A DNA stretch of 64,000 nt from Mactra quadrangularis (Eukaryota; Mollusca; Bivalvia; Venerida; Mactridae): contig CM046296.1 of NCBI GenBank assembly GCA_025267735.1, positions 20,796,464 through 20,860,463 on the forward strand, given 5' to 3'. Numbering within the stretch: the first letter of the stretch is position 1; every line of letters starts with the position of its first letter. Shown piece by piece: positions 49,320 through 60,626 of this stretch. Position numbers and translations under genes: made by a program. The notes beneath the pieces are model-generated. The model made no database searches, was not told where the DNA came from, and saw only the letters and a program-made list of their open reading frames with translations.

Positions 49320-49690
49320 TTAATGGGGTTAAGACTTGGATTAAGGTTATGTTTGAATGTTTTTTAGTTTTTATTAGAAATAGGTTTAAGTTAGGTTTTT
49401 AATGGTTTTAATTAAAGGCTTTATTACAAACAGGTTAAAATTAGGTTAAAATGTTTTTTAATGTTAAAAACCAGGCTGAGATTAGGATTTTTATGTTATA
49501 AGGTTTTATAAGAAATAGGATAAAGTCCCGTTTTTGATGGTTTTGATTTAAGGTTTTATTACAAATAAGTGAATATTAGGTTAAATGGTTTTAAGGTTTT
49601 ATTACAAATAGATTAAGGTTGTTAGGTATGAATGATTTTTAAGGTTTTATTAGAAATAATAAAAAGTTTTAAGTTAATTGATAGGTCTAA
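49320..49690. repeat. Decayed tandem repeat (GGTTTTATTACAAATAGGTT)
   Basis: AAGGTTTTATTACAAATA and AGGTTAAAATTAGGTT-type words recur at roughly 60-bp spacing, about six units, with heavy substitution. Confidence 0.65.
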
Positions 49691-49911
49691 AATAGGTTGA
49701 TAATAGCAGAAATGTAAGGTTAAAAATAAACTTAAAACATAAGTTAATCTTAAACTAATGTAACTAAATATATATAAGAGAGGGTGTAACATAAACATCA
49801 AATCAAATGATTTCTACAATATTTTTTGTATAACAAACATCCCGATTCAGCAGGTAAATAAATAATCTGCTTGTAATGATACAGTCTGGCTAGTTGCCTG
49901 TTTCTGTTTAA

Positions 49912-51275
49912 ATCCCTGTCTGTTTGCATCCCTGTCTGTTTGTATCTCTGTTTGTTTGTATCCCTGTCTGTTTGTATCTCTGTTTGCTTGTATCTCTGCA
50001 TGTTTGTATCTCTGTTTGTTTGTATCACTGTGTGTTTGTATCTCAGTCTGTTTGTATCTCTGTTTCTTTGTATCTGTGTGTGTTTGTATCTCAGTCTGTT
50101 TGTATATCTGTATGTTTGTATCTCTGTTTGTTTGTATCTCTGCCTGTTTGATCTCTGTTTGTTTGTATCTCTGTTTGTTTGTATCTCTGTTTGTATCTCT
50201 GTCTGTTTGTATCTCTGTTTGTTTGTATCTCTGTCTGTTTGTTTCTCTGCTTGTTTGTATCTCTGTCTCTTTGAATCACTGTCTATTTGTACACCTGTCT
50301 GTTTGTATCCCTGTCTGTTTGTTTCTCTGTCTGTTTGTGTCCCTGTCTGTTTGTATCTCTGTCTGTTTGTTTCTCTGTCTGTCTGTATCTCAGTCTGTTT
50401 GTATCTCAGTCTGTTTGTATCTCAGTCTGTTTGTATCCCTGTCTTTTTGTATCTCAGTCTGTTTGTGTCCCTGTCTGTTTGTATCTCTGTCTGTTTGTTT
50501 CTCTGTCTGTCTGTATCTCAGTCTGTTTGTATCTCAGTCTGCTTGTATCTCAGTCTGTTTGTATCCCTGTCTGTTTGTATCTCTGTCTGTTTGTGTCCCT
50601 GTCTGTTTGTATCTCTGTCTGTTTCTCTGTCTGTATCTCTGTCGGTTTGTATCTCAGTCTGTTTGTATCTCAGTCTGTTTGTATCTCTGTCTGTTTGTAC
50701 CTCTGTCTGTTTGTATCCCTGTCTGTTTGTATCTCTGTCTGTTTGTATCTCTGTCTGTTTGTATTTTAGTCTGTTTTTATCTCAGTCTGTTTGTATCTCT
50801 GTCTGTTTGTATCCCCGTCTGTTTGTATCTCTGTGTGTTTGTATCCCTGTGTGTTTGTATCTCTGTCTGTTTGTATCTCTGTCTGTTTGTATCTCAGTCT
50901 GTTTGCATCCCTGTCTGTTTTCCATCCCTGTCTGTTTGCATCCCTGTCTGTTAGCATCCCTGTCTGTTTGCATCATGTCTGTTTGCATCATGTCTGTTTG
51001 CATCCCTGTCTGTTTACATCCCTGTCTGTTAGCATCCCTGTCTGTTTGCATCATGTCTGTTAGCATCCCTGTCTGTTTGCATCCCTGTCTGTTTGCATCC
51101 CTGTCTGTTAGCATCCCTGTCTGTTAGCATCCCTGTCTGTTAGCATCCCTGTCTGTTTGCATCATGTCTGTTTGCATCATGTCTGTTTACATCCCTGTCT
51201 GTTTACATCCCTGTCTGTTTGCATCCATCTGTTTGCATCCCTGTCGATTAGCATCCCTGTCTGTTTGTATCTTTG
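49912..51275. repeat. 16-bp minisatellite, ~85 copies
   Basis: The unit is TGTTTGTATCTCTGTC. Outer copies are TGTTTGCATCCCTGTC, and the right end adds GTTAGCATCCC and CATCATGTC variants. Because 16 is not a multiple of 3 and the unit lacks stops in most registers, all frames stay open for hundreds of codons (up to 395), giving Cys/Leu/Val/Ser-rich pseudo-proteins. No start context, splice signal or domain supports a gene. Confidence 0.97.
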
Positions 51276-51329
51276 TTTGGACTTATTTTGTGATTGCATC
51301 CACTTATATGGTAGAAACAAAAAACTTCA

Positions 51330-52695
51330 CATTGAGATAAACTAGTGACCTTCACATTGGTATGAACTAGTGACCTTCACATTGATATGAGCTTGTGATC
51401 TTTACATTGGTATGAACTAGTGACCTTCACATTGATATGAATAAGTGACATTCACATTGGTATAAACTAGTGATCTTCACATTGATATGAACTAGTGACC
51501 TTCACATTGATATTAGCGAGTGACCTTCTCATTGATATGAGCTAGTGACCTTCACATTGGTATGAGCCAGTGATCTTCACATTGGTATGAACTAGTGACC
51601 TTCACATTGATATGAGCTGGTGACCTTCACAATGATATGAGCTAGTGACCTTCACATTGATATGAGCTTGTGATCTTCACGTTGGTATGAACTATTGACC
51701 TTCACATTGGTATGACCTAGTGACCTTCACATTGGTATGAGTCAGTGATCTTCACATTGGTATGAACAAGTGACCTTTACATTGAAATGAGCTTGTGATC
51801 TTCACATTGGTATGAACTAGTGACCTTCACATTGATATTAGCGAGTGACCTTCACATTGATATGAGCTAGAGACCTTCACATTGGTATGAGCCAGTGATC
51901 TTCACATTGGTATGAACTAGTGACCTTCACATTGATATGAGCTGGTGACCTTCACAATGATATGAGCTAGTGACCTTCACATTGATATGAGCTTGTGACC
52001 TTCACATTGGTATGAACTATTGACCTTCACATTGGTATGAACTAGTGACCTTCACATTGGTATGAGTCAGTGATCTTCACATTGGTATGAACTAGTGACC
52101 TTTACATTGCAATGAGCTTGTTATCTTCACATTGGTATGAACTAGTGACCTTCACATTGGTATGAACTAGTGACCTTCACATTGGTATGAACTAGTTACC
52201 TTCACATTGGTATGAGTCAGTGACCTTCACATTGATATGAGCTAGTGACCTTCACATTGATATGAGCTAGTGACCTTCACATTGATATGAGCTTGTGATC
52301 TTCACATTGGTATGAACTAGTGACCTTCACATTTGTATGAACTAGTGACCTTCACATTGGAATGGGCTAGGTATCTTCACATTGGTATGAACTAGTGACC
52401 TTCACATTGGTATGAACTAGTGATCTTCACATTGGTATGAACTAGTGATCTTCACAATGGTATGAACAAGTGACCTTCACATTGGTATGAACTATTGACC
52501 TTCACAATGGTATGAGTCAGTGATCTTCACATTGGTATGAACTAGTGACCTTTACATTGGAATGAGCTTGTGATCTTCACATTGGTATGAACTAGTGACC
52601 TTCACATTGGTATGAACTAGTGACCTTCACATTGGTATGAGCTAGTGACCTTTACATTGATATGAGCTAATGACTGTCACATTGGTATGATTGTA
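51330..52695. repeat. 25-bp minisatellite, ~54 copies
   Basis: The unit is ACTAGTGACCTTCACATTGG + TATGA. Variants (GAGCTAGTG, GAGTCAGTGATC, GATATGA) recur in the same order in two blocks (about 51.5-51.8 and 51.83-52.1 kb), indicating a higher-order duplication of roughly 330-350 bp. Confidence 0.96.
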
Positions 52696-54394
52696 ATGGC
52701 AATTTTTGGGGTAAGTACCTTTTGCTTTTAAATTAGCTTCTTAGATAGATAATATTTTATTATCAATATAACTGTGGTCTTGACACTTGTTAAGTGCAGC
52801 ATTTTGAATTAGCAGGTTCTGCATTCAATTATTGACTGTCTTAGTATATTCATCCTTGAAAATTTGATATTAAGTATAAGTTTATTCTATATTGTTAGAT
52901 GTTGTCCACATCTAGTGGAAGAATTATCTAATACTGGTAAAAGTAGTGTCCAGGAGTCTGCCATTGTACATGAAATTAAAATTGTTGATTGACAGTGTTA
53001 ATAAAAATAAAATATACTAATTTCAGGTATAAATTGAATATGTCAAAAATATTTAATTGCTCTATCACAAGTAATCCTGTACTGGATAGATAATATTCCA
53101 GGGTAATTGATATTGCTAAGTGTACATTCTAATGAATTGTTAGAAATTGGCATGTTGCAGAAAAGGACAGATAAGTTATTGAGAGTTGTTATGAATTTTG
53201 ATACTATTCAATGAATTACCACTTCATCATTGGTTGAAATCCTATTCAAAATCACGCTTGGTAATTCATTGAGCAAGAAACATTCATTCTTATTGCTAAG
53301 AACATTGAAACCAGGGAGCAAAGTTGAGATGTATTAATAAATTTTATAAAAATCAACAATCCAGCTAACTTAAATTGAATGATGTTCAAAACCTTTTGAG
53401 TTTTTGTATTGTATTTCAGAGTCACAATGGTATAACAGATAACCATAGAAATCAGGCATTATTAGCATTGGTGATAACCTTGAGAAAAGTTGTCTGAAAA
53501 CATTGATAGAACAAAACTGAATATCCAGCAGGTGTATGATTCTAGTAGCTTGTTACGTGTATACACCTAAATAAACTGGTATTTATGTCAGTAAAACATA
53601 ACCTGAAGCAGTTTAGTCAAGTAGAATGCAGAGGTAAGTAATATTAGTTATTATTATGATATTTTTACTACAATTACATGTTCGATTTCTGCCAACTTGC
53701 CTTAGTCAACAAACTTCAATGATTTTAATGATCAGGGGAGATAATACAATATTGTTATAGTTCGTTTTATTTCAACTGTCAAAGTTTGAATATTTTCACT
53801 GTGACTTGGTGTTCTTTGTCAAACACTAGTAATATTGTGATAGTGTGTAACCAATCACCATGAAATTATTTAAACTTTGACAGTTGGGAAAAAATGGACT
53901 ATACATGTAAGTTTGCTGAACATCTATATGGAAACAGACTTCAGAGGGAACTTAAATTTTAACCTGGATTTAAAGCTAGATTATCTTGACTTGGCAAGTT
54001 ATTGTTGTACTTTAAGCCTTTTGGTCACAATAGTCTCTCTTGTATTGTCTTGCTTAGTTTCATAGTAAATGTATGATCTTGAAAATATATAACAGTTCCA
54101 ACATTAATCAGGGTTTATTATTTTGTAGATATGGTTGTTCTTGTTTTAAGTGACTATTTGATGAACAAATCCAGAAAATTTTAGTACAAGTTTCACAGTG
54201 ACACTGAATCGTCATATTTGATAAATTTACAACGTCTTACACAGTTTTGAAGATGACCACTTGATCTGCTTGTTGATTCTGTCCAACAAATACTATATCT
54301 TATTCATAATGAGTGGACCCTCTTCATGAAATACAGTGAAGGTAAAATATTTGTGTCAATAGCTTGTTAAATTTAAGTTAATAAAATATATTGT
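52696..54394. other. Non-coding DNA
   Basis: No gene recognised. A 13-bp perfect inverted repeat TCAATGAATTACC / GGTAATTCATTGA lies at 53208-53220 and 53260-53272. A GTAAGT site near 53633 follows no convincing frame. Confidence 0.45.
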
Positions 54395-54665
54395 TTATGT
54401 AGTTACGTGTCTCAGTAGGGTATGAATTTGAATTTAGGGTTTATGGTACTTGGTTCAAGTCTAACCTGGGATTGTTTTACCCTATCATGGAATAAGACAA
54501 CAATGTAGTTTTCTTCCATTAACAAGATGTATGGCGAAGTTGTTAGTCTTGTAAAAGGATAGCTAAGTACTGGTTATAGACAAAGGTCCAGGAATGCTAG
54601 GTTAAGTGAACTGTCAATGTAAAATGATTATAATTTGTTTTAAGAAGATGTTATCCCAATAAGCA
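54395..54665 (+). mobile_element. SINE family B, decayed
   Basis: Head remnants (GTCTCAGTAGGGTATGAAT; GGTTCAAGTCTAACCTGGG) are followed by the body (AAGTACTGGTTATAGACAAA, CCAGGAATGCTAGGTTAAGT). More diverged than the 45-kb and 56-kb copies. Confidence 0.75.
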
Positions 54666-55599
54666 GTTTCATCTTATAAAACTATACTGAAATAATTTCA
54701 TTGTTTAATTTTGTTTATTTTACAGAGACTCAGACTATGTATAGATTCAAGTTTTATGACAACAAAAAGTAAAAACAGCTGGTACATGTTTGTGTGATCC
54801 ACTAACATTGAAAATTAACGGCTTTAAGTGATAAACAAATAGGTAATGATTTTATCTTGTCTCACTTATTATTTCAAATGTCTTGTTGCATTATAATGTA
54901 TCTCATATGAACCTCGTTCAACTCGTGACTTCTAATAACTGTAAACTTTTAACAGGAGTCTAGTACTGATATGAACCCATGGAATGATGGTTAGTTGAGA
55001 TGTCTGTCATGTAGGAAATATACATGGCTAGATATTGACCTGTATTAAAGGAATGTTGACTACAATTCATTGTAACCCTCAGCTGTAACCTCTCAATGAA
55101 AGTCTAGTATTGGTTCGTCCCAGCCAGATGGTTTGGTGAACTATTTACACACCTTTGATTTTAAAATTGTTATATTTTATGTACATAGGTTTTAATAAAT
55201 TTCAGGTGATTGTAATAGTAACTTCTGTGATTGAAACCAGGGATTTGATGTTAAATGTACACATGTATACTGTCGAAAACTCAAGTAATTATTAGCTGGA
55301 TGATGATTATGTCAACAAATAATATGATTTCTCTACAGTATGATATGTGTTATCAAACAATAAGGTCAGTTGTTACCTAATGTCATTAATTTGCTTAAAT
55401 AGTAAATAGATTTATGATTTATGCAAACTATGTTTGCACATGAGTGTAAGATCTATCACAGTCACACTCTTGTTGTAGAGACAGTTTGCTCGACTACCAA
55501 TCCTGCATTTAGGATTTAATTTTAAGTTGCAGCAGTGATGTCCTCTCAAGCAATTAAGGCTACTATAAAGATTTTTCTCCGTTTCAGAAAAAATTGTCG

Positions 55600-55670
55600 G
55601 CTTTGTTATATGCGAGTACTGGCAATATAAAATATTCCAGGAAAGCTGGTTAAGTGAATTGTAAAACACC
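55600..55670 (+). mobile_element. SINE family B fragment
   Basis: GCGAGTACTGGCAATATAAA and CCAGGAAAGCTGGTTAAGTG match the 3' body of family B; the head is absent. Confidence 0.5.
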
Positions 55671-56117
55671 CTTCCTTTAATATTACAAGAGCAATACTTG
55701 TGTTTTGAACTGGTAATCATTGGATCCAAAGTTATAAAACTTGACAGTACATTCAAGAAATGTTTTTTAATTTAAGGAATGAATTTATTCATAATAGTTT
55801 TGATCTCCGCATTTTTTAACACTGCTTTCAAATAGATGCAATTATTTTCAATAAGGGTTCCTAATTCACTTATGAGAATTAAATTTGAAAATGAATGTTT
55901 TTTAAACACAGAATAAAGTTTTGTAACTTTAGACATGGATCTGCATGTATATGTTGGTTTGAATCTCATCCAAAACTTAGTGTAAAGAAACAGTATCTTG
56001 AGCATTTAATACTAACTGACAAAGGATATGACTGGACAGTGACATATCTATGTTGCCTTATTAAGCAGGCTCAAAATTTGATATTATTTTGAACCCAGCC
56101 TACAAAGAGTGCAGCTC

Positions 56118-56200
56118 TAGTGTACTGCTCAGTAAGCTCAGTTGATAATACACCTGACTGTGAATCGTGATGTCATGGGTTTGATTCCCGGGCAAAGCCC
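56118..56200 (+). mobile_element. tRNA-like SINE head
   Basis: AGTAAGCTCAGTTGATAATA and ATGGGTTTGATTCCCGGGC give A- and B-box-like segments; what follows does not match family A or B bodies clearly. Confidence 0.55.
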
Positions 56201-56344
56201 ATGTACCTACATGAAGTCTTGGCATTCTGAATCATATACTGCTCTATTAGATAATATGTAAATGTATTTATTTATATCCTTATATGCTGCTTTTGTATGA
56301 AAGCTTTGTAGATCAACCAGTGACTTACACAAATAACTAGAATT

Positions 56345-56606
56345 TATTTCATTTATTTATTGGAGTTAACGCCGTGTCAACACAATTTTAGGTCATTTTA
56401 TGGCGTCCAGCGCACCTAACCTAGCTTTCCTGGACCATTGTCTATAACCAGTACTTTCCTACCCTTCCACAAGGCCGGAAACTTCTCCACATTATCTAAT
56501 CAATGGAGGAAGGGTACTACCTCCCCCAGTGGGATTCGAACCCGCACCCCCTCGGGCACGAGTATCCAAATCCCGGCGTGCTACCAACTGCGTTATCGAC
56601 CCGCAA
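56345..56606 (-). mobile_element. SINE family B, full length, minus strand
   Basis: The reverse strand starts GGGTCGATAACGCAGTTGGT, has B box GGGTTCGAATCCCACTGGG, the body GGAGAAGTTTCCGGCCTTGT, and ends with GTTGACACGGCGTTAACTCC. It is the best-preserved family B copy in the window. Confidence 0.9.
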
Positions 56607-57974
56607 ATAACTACAAACACTGATGGATGAGTTCATAGTGGTCTTGAAGGATTTTCCATAAACATTTGACCTGTACATAACTTAAAATATATTACGTGCC
56701 AGAACTTAAAATATATTACATGCTGGCACTATGTTTTGTTGATCAAAATCCTTATGAAGAAATACATTTAAGCGCATGTACATTAATTAGTTTTAATCAT
56801 ACTTTGAAATAATATATTTTATTTGTATTATTTTATGTTGATGGGCACTGAGAGAGAAATTGTTACACCTGAATAAACCCAACCTGTACATGGTGTGTTG
56901 TGGCTGAATCAAGACTTAGAACTAAGGTATAGGTTTTCATTTTGACTTATTGTAATCATACTTGATGAATGAAACAGTTAGTGCTCAACTCTGTTTGAAA
57001 ACAATCCAATTTTGTACATGATTTCTTCTCAATTTTGTATTTTATGGCGAAACCTGCACACCTGAGTCATGTTGCTGTTGGAATTGGCTAAACGTTGAGT
57101 TAACAAACTACAGTGACCTTCAAATGTCCTTAGACAAAATCCTGACTGTCATTCAATCTTGAAAAAAGAAACTCCATAGTCAGTACTAATTTGTTTCTTA
57201 ACAACATATGGTTTGACCTAGTTCTGTTATTATTCAACTTACTTGCAGTTTGCATGATCATTTGTCCAAAAACTTTTTAAGGGCATTGTATAGTGTACCT
57301 TAACACAAGCATTTAGCATCAAATTGAGTTAAGCACCAGTTTCATTGTCAAGTATTTTAAAAGTTTCTTGTGGAAAAGTATGGATTCATGCATCATAATA
57401 CTGGGGTGATGAGATTAGCTTAGTATACTGATATGAAAATGTTGACATTAAAATATTTGTTTTCAAAGAAATTATGATAATCTTTTCATGCTGGAGTACT
57501 GGTGTATGCCAGGAACAATGGTTTGGTAGTTTCATATGTCTCATTTGTTTCGCTGTAGGACTAACATCAACAGTCAGGCATATGTTGCGACCAGTTGACA
57601 TAACCAGCTGTCTTTTAAACATTATTTGATTATCAAATAAGCAGTTAGTTTATACTTATTTATTTTAGCTTAATTTTAAAACAAGTTGTTACAATTAATA
57701 TTATGTCACTCTTGAGAACTCTTCCTGGTCTCCTGGTACTATGTAGTTAAGATAAAATTTCTTGTTCAAAGAATTTCTGTTGAACTATGACAATACTGAG
57801 CTGGCTGTCCAAAGATTACCAACCCAATGTTATAACCTCTAGATCAGAGTTCAGATTGAGCTAGTATGTAAATAGTGAAAAAGATATCACAAGCAAGTTA
57901 TACAGATGTGTCATCATTAGTACAACATATCAACCACTAAATTATGATCCAGCACATGGCTTTCTGTCCAGTGA
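56607..57974. other. Non-coding DNA
   Basis: No gene or repeat was recognised beyond scattered AT-rich words. Confidence 0.45.
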
Positions 57975-58495
57975 TTGTAGTTATGCCCAGCTGTATATGT
58001 AGTTATGTATAGTTATTATAAATATGTAGTAATGCTCATCTGTATATTTAGATATGAGCAGCTGTATATGTAGTTTTATGCAAGTAGTTACGTACTGGTG
58101 TATATGTAGTTATTCAATTAAAATGCAGCTGTGTGCGGCTTTTATATGGCAGCTGGGTATTCTCTCTTAATATGCCCATGGCTGGTGTGTATGTGTTTAT
58201 GCATTTGTTCAAGTTTATCCGTCCTGTAGTGGGAATGCTGTTGTACTGTGTGTAGATGTGTATACATTGTATGTTCGCGGCAGGTTTATATCACAGTTCA
58301 ATGTCATGGCTTAAATGTATGCAGTTATGCTTTGGACAGCTGTGTATACAATATTATGAGCGGACTGTTTGCAATTATAGGCAACTACTTATATAGTTGA
58401 AAACAGCTATGTATACTGTTATGAGCAACTATGTATGAATTGTAGGTAGCTATATATGCAGTTTAGGGCAGCTATATACAAATGTATGCAGCCAG
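57975..58495. repeat. Degenerate repeat (CAGCTGTATATGTAGTTATG)
   Basis: GCAGCTGTATATGTAGTTAT-like units recur about fifteen times at irregular 20-45 bp spacing, with variants CAGCTATGTATAC and GCAACTATGTATG. Confidence 0.7.
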
Positions 58496-60078
58496 AGAAG
58501 CAGGAATAAAAGTCATCTTAACCACTCGACCATATATTGATAAGAATGTCACCAGTACTGAGTAGCAATGCATTGAAATGTATCACCAATTGTACATCAC
58601 TCGAATACATGAAATGAAGCCCAGGCTTAATACCTGATGAAATTGTGCTTGTAATATTGCATTGATAATCTCTGGGTATCCATCTGCATTTCTTAAAAAT
58701 AACCATCTTACAATTGAGCCAGAAATGTTGTAATAAATGCATATTACTAGAATACATGGATGACAGCTTAAAGTGATTGATATATCTTGTTTACAACTTG
58801 TTTCATTATTGAGTTAAAATGAGTTTGTATAGACTAATTAATTAAGATAGATTTAATATTGAATTTTATGTACATATACTTTGATGTGTTTTTTCTTTAC
58901 TTTTTATGATAATGGACATGGAGAAAATCTGACATCAAGAAGATCAAAGTCTATGCTTAAGTCCAGATGCATTAACAAGGTAACTATCTTTTGATTTACA
59001 TAAAGTATATTAATATTGCCTTGTCATTGACTCTTAGTAAGAAAGAAATCAGTTTCTTGGACAATAGGCATCTTTTAGTTTTTCTTTCAAGAAATTATGG
59101 TTTAGTAAACTGTCCACCGCACATAACTAAATGTGGAACAGGAATGTTAAACACATTAGATAAAAACATTATCTACTTAACCTGAGATTATAATCTTAAC
59201 TTAATTGCATACTAAGTATGATCCAATCCAATAAAACCTGGAGCTTCTTTTTGATAGAATGTATTGCATTGCTTGCCAATTACATATGTACTGAAAAGTA
59301 ATATTGATGATAATCATAAGTTGTTTTAAGTCTGACTGATGCAACATATAAATGTACAGTTGATAAATTGTTGACTTCTTTTCTGTTTTCAGATCATCTG
59401 GAATAAACATTATTCAGCTCAATGGAAAATAATTATAATGAACTTTATAACGTCAAACTTGTGACGTCAACTATGAACATTTATTCAATAATTACTTAGT
59501 GACGCGAATTAGTAGAAATTAGATCTACTTGATATTATATGAGATGAACTAATGAACATTGATGGAAGGCTATATACTGTGATATATAGCATGTTTCTTT
59601 TTCAGGTATAAAATATTTTATGTACATGTTTGTTTAATAGATTATTTTCATGTGACACTTAGCATTACCAAGAGCAAGGTTTATAAAACTTTGGGATGAA
59701 CTCCATGCTTTGAACACAATTTCGTTCTTAGAAACATATAGTCTTTCTATATATCGCATAAAACCTTTGTGTGGATGTGCCATTAATGTTGAACAAACTA
59801 CCAAACTTTATTAGCATTCTATAAACTGCCTCATAAAAATATACAAAAAAATATTTAAAGCTACTTTTAAATTTACAATATAATCGATTTAAAACAGAAC
59901 TTACTTTGAGCATGGAATTCATCCTCAAGTTTTGGGTTTTGAAATTTATTTTGAGAAAATAAAACAATGTATGATATGTGTTGATGACTACAGGAAGATC
60001 TAGGTGACTTATGTTGTGGCATTTGAATATGTGCTAGCAATAAATATAGATTGACTATGTTTTGAATTTTAAAGATTT

Positions 60079-60194
60079 TTGACAACAATCAATAGTCTCA
60101 TACAGGAACATTTTATATGATCATTTTTATCATATTATTTTGTCATTGTTACCATGGTTTTAATTATCTATATTAGACTACTGATTGTTGTCAA
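60079..60194. mobile_element. MITE copy 3 of the AGTCTCATAT family, 116 bp
   Basis: TTGACAACAATCAATAGTCT at the left and AGACTACTGATTGTTGTCAA at the right are inverse with few mismatches. This is the shortest copy. The interior includes GTTACCATGG. Confidence 0.85.
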
Positions 60195-60388
60195 TAAATA
60201 ATACTGTTACATGTATAAAGTTGAAAAATGTTGCTTAAAAATGTAAAAAAGTTGTATAATATAATGCACATGTTCTTTTATTTAGAAATGTTTATGCCTT
60301 ATGATTCAATTTTATAATGAATATTTTGGAGCTTTATACTTAGTTAAAATAATATTTGGTTTTAGGAATTGAAACTTCTCTTATTAGT

Positions 60389-60560
60389 GCAACAATCACC
60401 TGTAGTCTCATACTGGAACTAATTAACTTGTCCTCATTTGTAAATATTGATTTAATTTTTGTGACATTACTATTTTTGATATTTAACATGTTTTTGTATT
60501 TTATAGTAATTATTACAATCATGCCTACAAGTTCCCATATGAGACTATTGAATGTTGTTA
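60389..60560. mobile_element. MITE copy 4 of the AGTCTCATAT family
   Basis: Left TGTAGTCTCATACTGGAACT, right AGTTCCCATATGAGACTATT, then GAATGTTGTTA. The two opposed open frames here (73 and 81 residues) are by-products of the palindromic layout. Confidence 0.8.
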
Positions 60561-60626
60561 CATTATCCCCAGAATAAGGATTCATATGAAGTCACTAGGT
60601 TAAAGTTCAAGGTCATGAGGTCATAG

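Noticed and set aside
49940..51127. 395-residue open frame and several overlapping ones on both strands
   Set aside because: All are translations of the 16-bp tandem repeat; multiple frames stay open at once and there are no domain, start or splice signals.
53600..54965. Scattered GTAAGT donors and TTTTAACAG acceptors
   Set aside because: Intervening frames are short and stop-interrupted; at most exons of a non-coding RNA.
58925..59460. Possible exon pair (AACAAG|GTAACT donor at 58980; TTTTCAG acceptor at 59392) for the second gene
   Set aside because: The upstream acceptor is weak, the phase does not match the candidate first exon, and the encoded residues match no family I recognise.
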